A stretch of 64,000 nucleotides of DNA, from the NCBI RefSeq assembly GCF_025685425.1, contig NZ_JAGTAS010000053.1, positions 62,001 to 126,000 of the forward strand, read 5' to 3'. The notes beneath the pieces were generated by a model. That model ran no database searches, was not told the origin of the DNA, and saw only the letters and a program-made list of their open reading frames with translations. The translations under genes were made by a program, and so were the position numbers. The DNA is from Terriglobus albidus (GTDB taxonomy: Bacteria; Acidobacteriota; Terriglobia; Terriglobales; Acidobacteriaceae). Shown in pieces: positions 1 through 7,535 of the stretch. Positions within the stretch are counted from its first letter, which is position 1; every line of letters begins with the position of its first letter.

Positions 1-1
1 G

Positions 2-1636
2 CGCGCGGAGAAGACGTCGGACGGCGGCATGAAAGGTGTCTATGTCTCGCTTGACGATTCATCGCTTGCTACATACGCGGTTGCGATTGATTCCAACGGA
101 AAGATAGTGAAGCAGGAGAAGCTACCTCGAGGTGGTGTACTGGCTCGCCTGACTCCTCCCCCGTCTGCTTCTCAAGCGCAGAATGACAACCGGCCCAGAC
201 CGCAGAGCCCTAGCGTCGACCTTCCGCTCAAACCTGCCGATACCTCCCTTCGAGCTCACGAGTGGAACTCGGTGGAGATCTTCTTTGATGCCAATACGGT
301 TCGGTCTTTTCTCAACGATGGCCGCCAGCAAGGTGCGATGGTCGAAGACGGTGGCTATGGACCTGTGGCACTGTATGCCGGTGGCAAGGGGGCTGTTCAT
401 TTTCGCAACGTCGCCTATATGGATATGTCCCTGAAGACACGGGATGAAGAGAAGGTCGGTCCGCACTTCCGGAAGCAGAGACTGAGCGACTTTTATTACT
501 CGTGGGGAACAGCCGCCGCGGATTTCAACAAGGATGGCGTGCTGGATGTCGTCTCCGGGCCTTACATCTACTATGGTCCTGACTACCGAAAATCCCGTGA
601 GATCTACTATGCATTCCCCTCCAATCCGTTGACCGAGTTTGCGAGCGATTCGACGATGGAGTTTGCCGCAGACTTCGACGGAGACGGTTGGCCCGATGTA
701 CTCACCGTAAACTTTGGCGGCGGCCCTGGCGCCCAGCTCTATATCAATCCAAAGGGAGAGAATCGACGCTGGCAGAAGTATGCGGTAGGCACAGGGGTGC
801 AAAGTGAGATCGCGTTACTGCGGGACATTGATGGAGATGGGAAGCCTGAGCTGGTCTACAGCGGCGCCGGACACGTTCGTTATGCCAAGCCTGATCCTGC
901 CAGGCCAACTGAGAAGTGGATCGTGCATGACATCTCAGACGCGGGTTATGGTGTCGCTCATGGAATTGGCGTAGGTGATGTCAACGGCGATGGACGGCTC
1001 GATGTCGTGAACCCCTACGGCTGGTGGGAGCAGCCGGCCGCGGGAGCCGGCTCAGGTCCGTGGACCTATCATCCCGCCGCTTTCGCACAGTTCGGTCGAG
1101 GTCTGATGGGCGGCAGCGTGATGGCCGTTTATGACGTGAACGGTGACGGGAAAAACGACATTGTGACCTCACTCAATGCTCATGGCTGGGGGCTTGCCTG
1201 GTACGAGCAGAAGCAGGACAGCACTGGCAAGATCAGTTTCATCGAACACATGGTGATGAATGACCGATCAGCCAAAAACGCCGGCGGGGTAGTGTTCTCA
1301 GAACTGCACGGGACCTCGTACGCGGATGTTGATGGCGATGGAATACCGGACTTTATCGCCGGGAAGCGGTACTTCTCGCATCTCGATACGAATATCGATC
1401 CCGATCCGAGAGGAGCTCCGGTTCTTTACTGGTACAAGACCGTTCGAAACCGCCAGGCACCCGGAGGAGCTGAGCTGGTTCCTGAGCTGATCGATACGCA
1501 TAGCGGTGTCGGCTCGGATGTGCTTGCTGTCGACCTGAATCATGATGGAGCCATCGATGTCATAACCTCCACTCGCTTTGGGACGTTTATTTACTGGGGG
1601 ATTCCGCGACAAGTTGCTGCGTCGGCGAAGAAGTAA
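2..1636 (+). CDS. Secreted FG-GAP/VCBS-repeat protein with DUF1080-like N-terminal part (5' truncated by window edge)
   Basis: The reading frame is open to the first bases of the window (Arg-Ala-Glu-Lys precede the first ATG at 29), so the true start lies upstream. The visible ~544 residues begin with the end of a concanavalin-like DUF1080 fold (GGMKGVYVSL, then HEWNSVEIFF). About six FG-GAP/VCBS calcium-binding repeats follow, of the type DFNKDGVLDV, DFDGDGWPDV, DIDGDGKPEL, DVNGDGRLDV and DVNGDGKNDI, giving a beta-propeller. Such proteins are normally exported and bind or process carbohydrate, but no catalytic residues can be assigned here. It ends 115 bases before a convergent gene, with a hairpin between them. 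Confidence 0.85.
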   Translation, partial: RAEKTSDGGMKGVYVSLDDSSLATYAVAIDSNGKIVKQEKLPRGGVLARLTPPPSASQAQNDNRPRPQSPSVDLPLKPADTSLRAHEWNSVEIFFDANTVRSFLNDGRQQGAMVEDGGYGPVALYAGGKGAVHFRNVAYMDMSLKTRDEEKVGPHFRKQRLSDFYYSWGTAAADFNKDGVLDVVSGPYIYYGPDYRKSREIYYAFPSNPLTEFASDSTMEFAADFDGDGWPDVLTVNFGGGPGAQLYINPKGENRRWQKYAVGTGVQSEIALLRDIDGDGKPELVYSGAGHVRYAKPDPARPTEKWIVHDISDAGYGVAHGIGVGDVNGDGRLDVVNPYGWWEQPAAGAGSGPWTYHPAAFAQFGRGLMGGSVMAVYDVNGDGKNDIVTSLNAHGWGLAWYEQKQDSTGKISFIEHMVMNDRSAKNAGGVVFSELHGTSYADVDGDGIPDFIAGKRYFSHLDTNIDPDPRGAPVLYWYKTVRNRQAPGGAELVPELIDTHSGVGSDVLAVDLNHDGAIDVITSTRFGTFIYWGIPRQVAASAKK

Positions 1637-1693
1637 GCACGATCGTAATCTTCTGTCGGTTCCGGGCGGAGGACTTTCTTGAGCAAGAACACA

Positions 1694-1726
1694 TGTGGTG
1701 AGAGGAAGCCTCTCCCTCTCACCACA
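1694..1726. terminator. 12-bp perfect hairpin between convergent genes
   Basis: The stem is 1694-1705 (TGTGGTGAGAGG) paired with 1715-1726, with a 9-nt loop. It lies between the convergent ends of the FG-GAP gene (1636) and the membrane HTH gene (1752). Neither side has a good T-run, so it may be a weak bidirectional terminator or a 3'-end stabiliser. Confidence 0.5.
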
Positions 1727-1751
1727 CACGCTTCAACAGTCAAAAACAATT

Positions 1752-2480
1752 TTAAGAGATTTCTGGAGCGATACCAGGCACGCTTTTGCGGATCGATGAC
1801 TGGTACCAACGCTCAATCTCCCGCGGGCAGATGCGCAGAGCCCCGATCGGGCCGAATGCTTCGAGTTCTCCTCGGTCAACAAGTTCATAGAACTCGCGGT
1901 ATGGGATCTGAAACAACGCGGACAACTCCGTGACGGTCCATGCATTTTCCCGCTCCCGTAAAACCTGCGCGATTGACTTTGCCGTGCGGTGGTCTCCCAT
2001 AACGGAGATGCGCGCTTTTGTGGCAAGGTATGCAAGAGAACCAGCGATTACCGTGAACCCCGTCGTTCGAATAATCAGCAAAAGGGAAACGGGCAGATTG
2101 TGAGTAACGATTGGAAAGACGACATTCAGTGCCACCGCCCCGACCGCAATGGTAATGATGATCCATCGAGTATTACTGCAGAGCGCGGTCCCGATCACCG
2201 AACCGATGAATAGCATTGCGGGCAGACCAGCGAATGACGGTAAAACATGATGGGAAACGAGCGCCAAGCCGGTTGCAAGCAGTAAAAAGAGGAGAGGCAG
2301 GACTTGTTCGAGTCGAGAGAGTGACGATGATGCCGGCTGTGCAGCACTTGGTGCCGCTGCTTGTTCGGCAGACGTAAACTGACTTGCTGGTCCGGAACGC
2401 ATCGGATAAACAGTCTTATATAAAGGAATCTGTTCGAAGAGTAGCGTCTCAACGGAGAGTGCCACAATACGAGATTTCAC
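1752..2480 (-). CDS. Four-TM membrane protein with C-terminal excisionase/MerR-type HTH
   Basis: A GTG start at 2480 is chosen because GGAGGG lies 8 nt upstream on the minus strand. The longer in-frame ORF would run into the divergent gene at 2550. The 242-residue product has a 57-residue polar N-terminal region and four hydrophobic segments (about 59-77, 84-101, 105-124 and 130-152). An HTH_17-like module follows at about 179-226 (AWTVTELSALFQIPYREFYE, then RICPREIERWYQ). Membrane-bound one-component regulators exist, but a MerR/excisionase fold at the end of a four-helix membrane protein is unusual. The function is unknown. An ATG at 2402 is an alternative start without a ribosome-binding site. 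Confidence 0.6.
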   Translation of the reverse strand: MKSRIVALSVETLLFEQIPLYKTVYPMRSGPASQFTSAEQAAAPSAAQPASSSLSRLEQVLPLLFLLLATGLALVSHHVLPSFAGLPAMLFIGSVIGTALCSNTRWIIITIAVGAVALNVVFPIVTHNLPVSLLLIIRTTGFTVIAGSLAYLATKARISVMGDHRTAKSIAQVLRERENAWTVTELSALFQIPYREFYELVDRGELEAFGPIGALRICPREIERWYQSSIRKSVPGIAPEIS

Positions 2481-2549
2481 CAGGAATCCCTCCAAGTAAC
2501 CCCAGTCAACACGCTTAAGTACCCAATTGGATTGATACAGGCCGAACGA

Positions 2550-3290
2550 ATGGATAGTGTTTATCTCGATCACGCATCCCGGAGTCAACTTCGAACACCA
2601 GCGAGAGTGGAACCGATTGTCCATCGCGATGGAAATCGTGTGTCGCTGCAATTTCAGATCGGTGAGATCCAGAGTGAGATGCTCGTGGATGACCCAGTTG
2701 CCCTGGCGCTTCCGTACACCCGCACGATGATCGATTTCATGCTCTGTCATCGAAATCCAACCTATATCGTAATGATCGGGTTGGGTGGGGGATCGATTCC
2801 GAAATGGTGTTATCGCGAAATGCCTGCTGCTGACATAACGGTCATCGAAATCGATCCGCAGGTCATTGCCTTGAGAGATCGGTTCCATATTCCGCCGGAC
2901 GACGATCGCTTTCGTGTCATTGGTGACGACGGCGCGGACTATGTTGCTCGGGCGCCAGGAAGGATCGAGGTGTTGCTCGTTGATGGATTCGATCGATACG
3001 GACAGCCGCCCCAGCTCTGTTCACAGGCGTTCTACGATGATTGCTATCGCGCCTTGACCCCGGATGGAGTGTTGGTTGTGAACCTGTGCGGGCCGGAGAG
3101 TGAGGCTGCGATCGAATACATTCGGCGTAGCTTTAAGGATCGCGTACTTGTCGCCAGCCCCGAAGACAGCGAGAACAGAATCGTTCTCGCGACGAAGGGT
3201 GAGCATCGCCGGATGGGTGAAGAGCCCTACGATGAACTCATGAAAAAACTGCGCCTGCAGTTGTGGCCCGCGCCGGCGGTTGGGCTCTAG
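2550..3290 (+). CDS. Spermidine-synthase-like methyltransferase-fold protein
   Basis: The 246-residue product has the SpeE Rossmann core: GLGGGSIPKW at about 77-86, acidic ribose ligand VIEIDP at about 99-104, then GDDGADYV and LLVDGFD. The short beta N-terminal domain of true aminopropyltransferases is minimal. The usual catalytic DSSDPxGPA loop reads VDGFDRYGQPPQL, so polyamine synthesis is not assured. An aminopropyl- or methyltransferase of unknown substrate is the safest call. ATG 2550 is preferred over the TTG at 2532. It diverges from the membrane HTH gene with 69 bases between them and converges on the cysteine desulfurase, leaving 24 bases. Confidence 0.75.
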   Translation: MDSVYLDHASRSQLRTPARVEPIVHRDGNRVSLQFQIGEIQSEMLVDDPVALALPYTRTMIDFMLCHRNPTYIVMIGLGGGSIPKWCYREMPAADITVIEIDPQVIALRDRFHIPPDDDRFRVIGDDGADYVARAPGRIEVLLVDGFDRYGQPPQLCSQAFYDDCYRALTPDGVLVVNLCGPESEAAIEYIRRSFKDRVLVASPEDSENRIVLATKGEHRRMGEEPYDELMKKLRLQLWPAPAVGL

Positions 3291-3314
3291 ACGGCTTAAA
3301 CGGATCGCGAAGTG

Positions 3315-5471
3315 TCAGGCGATGGAAGTGCGGCCGAGACGCAGATCCCAGATCGCTGTGACCAGCTTATCGATGTCCTCATGCGTGTTGTACAACGCCA
3401 GCGATGCGCGGACAGTACTTTCATAGCCGAAACGTCGCAGGATCGGTTGGGCACAATGATGCCCGGAGCGGACAGCGATCCCATTCTTATTCAGGTACGA
3501 TCCGACATCTTCGGTCCGGAATCCGTCCAGCACAAACGAGAGGACTCCTGCCTTCTCCTTCGCCGTGCCGATGATGTGGAGCCCGGGGACTCGCAGCAGC
3601 TCTTTTGTGGCCTGCACCAATAGTTCATGCTCGTGGCGGGAGACATTCGGCATTCCTACCCGATCCAGATAATCGATGGCTGCACCCAGCCCGACAGCAT
3701 CTGCAATATTGCCTGTGCCTGCCTCGAAACGCTGTGGCGGACCGTGGAAACGCGTCTTCTCGAAGGTGACATCCTGGATCATGTTTCCGCCGCCTTGCCA
3801 GGGAGGCATCCCTTCCAGGACTTCGGGCTTGCCGTAGACGACACCGATTCCGGTAGGGCCAAAGACCTTATGCCCTGAAAAGACGAAGAAGTCGCAGTCG
3901 AGTGACTGTACATCGACGCGCATGTGCGAGACCGATTGCGCCCCGTCCAGCAGGACTCTGGCTCCATAACGGTGGGCGATCTCGATCATCTTCTCTGCGG
4001 GTGTAACAACTCCTAATGCATTCGAGACCTGTGTCATCGAGACCAGGCGGGTCTTTGGGCCAAGCAGCTTCTCATACTCGTCCAAAAGGACTTGTCCGCT
4101 GTCATCGACAGGTGCTACGCGAAGTTTGGCTCCGGCTTCGGAGCAGAGCATCTGCCACGGAACGATATTGGCATGATGTTCGAGCCAGGTGATGACGATC
4201 TCATCATCCTTGCGCACATTGCGCCGGCCCCAGCTTTGGGCAATCAGGTTAATGCCTTCAGTGGCGCCGCGAACAAAGACGATCTCCTGCGTGGACGATG
4301 CATTGACGAAGCGGCGTACTTTCTCTCGCGCCGACTCGTAGGCATCCGTCGCTCGCGCTGCAAGTTCGTGGGCGGCGCGGTGCACGTTGGAGTTTTCGTG
4401 TTCGTAAAAATACTTCAGCCGATCGATGACGCTCTGCGGCTTCTGGGTTGTGGCTGCGTTGTCCAGCCAGACAAGGGGACGGCCGTTGACGCGTTCGCGC
4501 AAGATGGGGAAGTCTCTCTTGATGGCTTCGGAATCAAAGGGATACTTCGAAAGATCCAGCTCGCGAGGCACATCCCGTTCGATACCTGCTGGTTCGTAGA
4601 GGACGGTGGCATCGGCCGGTTCAAGCGGTCTTGTCGTATGGAAGCGGCTCAATGGGTCCTGGTCCGCAAGCTGACTCATCTCCTGCAGGCGGCCAAGATC
4701 ATTGGGAAGCTGAAGATCGAAGGGACTCTCTTCGATCAGTCCCGCTCCGGCGGGGACAGGCCCCGGAATAGAAGGCGGATACGAAAACAGCGGCCGGAGC
4801 TCCTCAAGAAACGAGAAAGGAGGAGCCGGTGCGTACTCCGTCAGGGGCGGCATCGGGAGGACGCTGATCGATGGAGATTGCGGCTCGATTGCAGTTCTGG
4901 AGAGGCTGTCTTCGATGATACCCGTACGCCCTTGAGGGGCGCTCGAAGATGGGGGCGCTGCCTGAGGAGTCGCCGGAACGCTTGTCGGATACCCCAGCCC
5001 CGGAGACGAAGCATAGGCGGGCCTTTCGCTGAAGATGGGCCGAGCATCCTGCAGGAAAGAAAACGCCGGCGAAGGAGGAATAGCTCCACTGCTCAAACCG
5101 GTATCCGTCGCTGTGCCCAGGATGCCGGGAACAGCGGGAGGTCCTGCCTGGTAAGGAGCAGAGATCGGGGCAACCTGCGCCGGACCGATACTGGCAGGCA
5201 GCGTTGGAAGGTGTTTGTCCGAAGGCAATTGAACTTCGGGCTGGAAGGCAGGCGGCGTTACCGGCAAGCTTGCCGGTGGATCGATGGCTGCGGGATGTTG
5301 CGGTACATCGAGAGAAGAGGGAAGCGCGGTAAACAATTCGTTCGCCATGCGTGCTAGAACGAGGGGGTCCGGTAGGCCGGCTGGCAACGATTCTCCCGTT
5401 GGAAACGCGGGAGCTTCGCCTTGTCCCCTCTCGTCATGCAGTACCAGCGAGTTCAGATCACTTGTACTCAT
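3315..5471 (-). CDS. Cysteine desulfurase cargo of a family 2A encapsulin (SufS-type with long disordered N-terminal domain)
   Basis: 718 residues, against about 410 for ordinary SufS. Residues ~305-718 are a class V PLP aminotransferase-fold desulfurase: HHANIVPW, DGAQSVSH, PLP lysine K535 in FSGHKVFGP, and catalytic C673 in RSGHHCAQP. It takes sulfur from L-cysteine as a persulfide. Residues 1-~300 are Pro/Ala/Ser-rich and predicted disordered. They hold LARMANELF (39-47) and a duplicated block, AFSFLQDARPIFS (136-148) and PFSFLEELRPLFS (218-230); each copy is later followed by a short acidic GIIEDS- or GLIEES-like stretch. Such extensions are known in family 2A encapsulin cargo and direct loading into the shell. 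The start overlaps the end of the shell gene by 14 bases, so translation is probably coupled. It is the last gene of the operon. Confidence 0.93.
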   Translation of the reverse strand: MSTSDLNSLVLHDERGQGEAPAFPTGESLPAGLPDPLVLARMANELFTALPSSLDVPQHPAAIDPPASLPVTPPAFQPEVQLPSDKHLPTLPASIGPAQVAPISAPYQAGPPAVPGILGTATDTGLSSGAIPPSPAFSFLQDARPIFSERPAYASSPGLGYPTSVPATPQAAPPSSSAPQGRTGIIEDSLSRTAIEPQSPSISVLPMPPLTEYAPAPPFSFLEELRPLFSYPPSIPGPVPAGAGLIEESPFDLQLPNDLGRLQEMSQLADQDPLSRFHTTRPLEPADATVLYEPAGIERDVPRELDLSKYPFDSEAIKRDFPILRERVNGRPLVWLDNAATTQKPQSVIDRLKYFYEHENSNVHRAAHELAARATDAYESAREKVRRFVNASSTQEIVFVRGATEGINLIAQSWGRRNVRKDDEIVITWLEHHANIVPWQMLCSEAGAKLRVAPVDDSGQVLLDEYEKLLGPKTRLVSMTQVSNALGVVTPAEKMIEIAHRYGARVLLDGAQSVSHMRVDVQSLDCDFFVFSGHKVFGPTGIGVVYGKPEVLEGMPPWQGGGNMIQDVTFEKTRFHGPPQRFEAGTGNIADAVGLGAAIDYLDRVGMPNVSRHEHELLVQATKELLRVPGLHIIGTAKEKAGVLSFVLDGFRTEDVGSYLNKNGIAVRSGHHCAQPILRRFGYESTVRASLALYNTHEDIDKLVTAIWDLRLGRTSIA

Positions 5472-6378
5472 GGTAGTTGCCTACCTCGACGTTCTCCAGA
5501 GACGCAATCGCATCATCAGTCAGAACCGAAGCTGCGCAATAAAGTGAGATCAGATAGGAGGCCAGGCCGCGCTTATCGATTCCTGTGAATCGCACCGAAA
5601 GTCCGGGACTCTGTTCCCCGGTAAGACCAGGCTGGAAGAGACCGATCACGCCCTGCTTGCGCTCTCCTGAACGAATCAGCAGGATCTGGGTCTTGGATGT
5701 CTTACCGGAGACGCGGATCTTATCGGTCGGAATGATCGGGACACCGCGCCACGTCAGAAAGGGCGTACCGAACAACGTTACGGTCGGAGGAGGAACGCCC
5801 CTCCGGGTGCACTCACGGCCGAAGGCGGCAATGGCACGCGGATGGGTCAGGAAGAAGGATGGCTCCTTCCAGACCTTTGTCAGCAACTCATCAAGATCAT
5901 CGGGAGTAGGAGCACCTTTGCGCGTTGAGATCTTCTGCGAATCAGCAATGTTATTCAATAGACCGTAGTCGGCATTGTTCAGAAGCTCGTTCTCCTGCCG
6001 CTCCTTCACGCCTTCGATCGTGACGCGAAGCTGCTCACGCACCTGATCGTAAGGATTGTTGAAGAGATCGCTGATGCGCGTCTGCACGTTGACCAGGGCG
6101 TTGATGCTGCTCAACCGGTACTCGCGAGGTTCCTCTTCGTACTGTGCATAGGTCTCGGGGATCTCAGATTCGTCCACATGGCCGCAGAGCACATCGATCG
6201 GCTTCTCTTCGACAACACGGTTACGGCGGAAGATGCCGGACTCCAGCGGCTTCCAGTCCAGCAGGCGAACCAGCCATCTTGGTGTTACCGCGCCATAGAT
6301 CGGAGCTGTCTTGGTTACGTTGGCTAATTGATATGCTGCTTGTTCACCGAGTGAAGACTGGGGCGTTGTATCAGCCAC
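5458..6378 (-). CDS. Family 2A encapsulin shell protein (SrpI-like)
   Basis: The 306-residue product resembles SrpI of Synechococcus throughout. It starts SSLGEQAAYQLANVTKTAP, followed by PRWLVRLLDWKPLESGIFR, NRVVEEKPIDV, the long helix around YDQVREQLRVTIEGVKERQE, then NADYGLLNN and GERKQGVIGLF. The HK97-fold monomers are expected to assemble into a small icosahedral cage. In characterised examples the cage encloses a cysteine desulfurase and stores sulfur. Start is GTG at 6378 with AAGGAG about 9 nt upstream. The gene lies 101 bases after the rhodanese and overlaps the cargo gene, the usual arrangement for this system. Family 1 encapsulins (cargo-loading peptide, ferritin-like or DyP cargo) are excluded by both the sequence and the cargo. 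Confidence 0.95.
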   Translation of the reverse strand: MADTTPQSSLGEQAAYQLANVTKTAPIYGAVTPRWLVRLLDWKPLESGIFRRNRVVEEKPIDVLCGHVDESEIPETYAQYEEEPREYRLSSINALVNVQTRISDLFNNPYDQVREQLRVTIEGVKERQENELLNNADYGLLNNIADSQKISTRKGAPTPDDLDELLTKVWKEPSFFLTHPRAIAAFGRECTRRGVPPPTVTLFGTPFLTWRGVPIIPTDKIRVSGKTSKTQILLIRSGERKQGVIGLFQPGLTGEQSPGLSVRFTGIDKRGLASYLISLYCAASVLTDDAIASLENVEVGNYHEYK

Positions 6379-6479
6379 GTGGAAAGCTCCTTGCGCAAGG
6401 TATCGAATGCGTCAGATTGTAGCGGAAGCCTACCAGCCGACGCATAAAAAAGAAAGCCGATAGAACAAGATCGTGGGCT

Positions 6480-6800
6480 TTAGTATTTGCGAATCTTGCG
6501 ATCCACGCGATCAGACCAGGCGTGGATCCCCCCGCGCAGGTTCAATACCTTCTTGAACCCATGCTTTCGCAGGTACTCTGCCGCCTTTACACCGCGGGGG
6601 CCATGCTTGCACACTGCGACGATCTCTTCATCGACGCTCAACTCATCCAGGCGTTTCGCTAGTTCGGGCAAAGGGATGAGATGGCCGCCGATGTTAGAGA
6701 TCTCATATTCATATTCATCACGGACATCTAGCAGGAAGAGCTTGTCCCCCTGATCGAGACGCTGCTTCAACTCTTCGGCTTGAATCTCTGGAACACTCAC
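6480..6800 (-). CDS. Single-domain rhodanese sulfurtransferase
   Basis: The 106-residue product has one rhodanese domain with a six-residue active loop starting at C64 (CKHGPR), LLDVRDEYEY before it and LNLRGGIHAW after it. It has no signal peptide. It would carry persulfide sulfur, plausibly to or from the encapsulated desulfurase; rhodaneses are known neighbours of family 2A encapsulins. Start is GTG at 6800 with GAAGG 7-11 nt upstream. There is room for only ~20 nt between the upstream intrinsic terminator and this start, so its mRNA must read through that terminator. First structural gene of the operon. Confidence 0.92.
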   Translation of the reverse strand: MSVPEIQAEELKQRLDQGDKLFLLDVRDEYEYEISNIGGHLIPLPELAKRLDELSVDEEIVAVCKHGPRGVKAAEYLRKHGFKKVLNLRGGIHAWSDRVDRKIRKY

Positions 6801-6819
6801 GTTTAACCTTCTTTCGCTG

Positions 6820-6859
6820 AAAAAACAAAACCCACCAACCAGGCCTTCTGGTGGTGGGT
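6820..6859 (-). terminator. Strong intrinsic terminator in the leader of the encapsulin operon (candidate attenuator)
   Basis: Read on the minus strand, ACCCACCACCAG (6859-6848) pairs with CTGGTTGGTGGGT (6842-6830). This gives 12 bp with one bulged U and a 5-nt loop, followed directly by TTTTGTTTTTT (to 6820). This is a textbook Rho-independent terminator pointing towards the rhodanese, whose start codon is 20 nt further on. No complete gene on the minus strand immediately upstream needs it; the nearest ends at 7536 behind its own hairpin. A regulated read-through site is the simplest reading. Confidence 0.85.
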
Positions 6860-6891
6860 ACGATCAACCTCGATTACTGAAACCGAACAGG

Positions 6892-6984
6892 TTATTCAGG
6901 AATCGCGCTCAGCCAGAAGACACGCGGATGTGTGTGCACCATACAGGTGGCACAACATACACGGCTCTGACCGGCAAACTTCAT
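6892..6984 (-). CDS. Candidate 30-residue Cys-rich leader peptide of the encapsulin operon
   Basis: An ATG at 6984 opens a 30-codon ORF ending in TAA at 6892. Cysteine codons are at positions 10, 11 and 14 (RVCCATCMVHTHP), the first two adjacent. It lies between the presumed promoter region and the terminator at 6820-6859. The stop codon sits in a small hairpin (CTGAA..TTCAG) just before the terminator. The Shine-Dalgarno match is poor (AAAG), which lowers confidence. A second short ORF in another frame (ATG at 6958, 20 residues, two Cys) overlaps it. By analogy with amino-acid leader peptides, stalling at scarce Cys-tRNA could favour read-through. This is inference. Confidence 0.45.
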   Translation of the reverse strand: MKFAGQSRVCCATCMVHTHPRVFWLSAIPE

Positions 6985-7132
6985 CTTTAAAAGGCTACCA
7001 CAGGTCGCATTCAGGCTTGTCTCCAAGCCACGGCTGACAGGGTCAGGTTTACTCTGTGGGCGCGTGATTTATGTATCTATTTGATTCCACAATGGTTGCG
7101 GGCATTAGCTTTGGCCGAGATTAAAGGAGGTG

Positions 7133-7438
7133 ATGCGCGTTATCTTGGATACGCCAATGACCTTCACCAAACGCCTGCGCGGACGTATCCGGAGTGGAGA
7201 AATCACCACTACCGTCCGTTTCTGGGTTAGTCCGCGGGTTACTGCCGGCCGTCGCTATCAGATGGAAGAAGGTCTCATCGAGGTTGACTCCGTCGAACCT
7301 ATCGGCCTGCCTGATATCACTCCGCAGCTCGCACGGGAGTCAGGATTCCTGGGTGTCATCGATCTGCTCAAGGTCGCACAGCACGGCAAAGGGCAAAACA
7401 TCTACCTGATCCGTTTCCACTACATCCCCCCGAAATAG
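7133..7438 (+). CDS. ASCH-domain protein
   Basis: A ~101-residue cytoplasmic protein resembling the small ASCH/PUA-like family: FTKRLRGRIRSGEITTTVRF, GLIEVDSVEPI, then LARESGFLGVIDLLK and YLIRFHYI near the end. ASCH domains are beta-barrels thought to bind RNA or modified nucleotides; the substrate is unknown. A very strong AGGAGGTGAT stretch (7125-7134) overlaps the first candidate start, so GTG 7130, ATG 7133 or a start at ATG 7157 are all possible. It is divergent from the encapsulin leader, and its promoter must lie in the same ~150 bases. Confidence 0.75.
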   Translation: MRVILDTPMTFTKRLRGRIRSGEITTTVRFWVSPRVTAGRRYQMEEGLIEVDSVEPIGLPDITPQLARESGFLGVIDLLKVAQHGKGQNIYLIRFHYIPPK

Positions 7439-7467
7439 CATCCATGGATCGCGCTGTCCGCGAGGAA

Positions 7468-7501
7468 ATGCCGAACCATCCAGCATCGGACGGTTCGGCA
7501 T
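7468..7501. terminator. Hairpin between convergent ASCH and chemoreceptor genes
   Basis: ATGCCGAACC (7468-7477) pairs perfectly with GGTTCGGCAT (7492-7501), and TCC/GGA pair inside after one mismatch. It lies between the stop at 7438 and the convergent stop at 7536. There is no T-run, so it is probably a weak bidirectional terminator. Confidence 0.5.
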
Positions 7502-7535
7502 AGAGCGTAAGAGCGCCTCTCGACGAAAGGAACGG

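Noticed and set aside
2481-2888. N-terminal extension of the membrane HTH protein to 2888
   Set aside because: It would overlap the first 340 bases of the spermidine-synthase-like gene; the GTG at 2480 has a strong Shine-Dalgarno.
4092-5357. Long plus-strand open frame opposite the desulfurase gene
   Set aside because: It lies antisense to a clearly recognised protein, has no family pattern or ribosome-binding site, and follows from the GC-rich codon use of the true gene.
5458-6378. Phage HK97 capsid or family 1 encapsulin
   Set aside because: No phage genes nearby; sequence and cargo fit the SrpI family 2A.
6899-6958. Alternative 20-codon leader ORF (ATG 6958) in another frame with two Cys codons
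   Set aside because: It overlaps the 30-codon ORF, and its Cys codons are not adjacent. It cannot be excluded, but the longer ORF with tandem Cys codons is the better candidate.
6860-7080. SAM-type or cobalamin riboswitch in the encapsulin leader
   Set aside because: No match to conserved cores by eye; the Cys-codon ORF and terminator explain the layout better.
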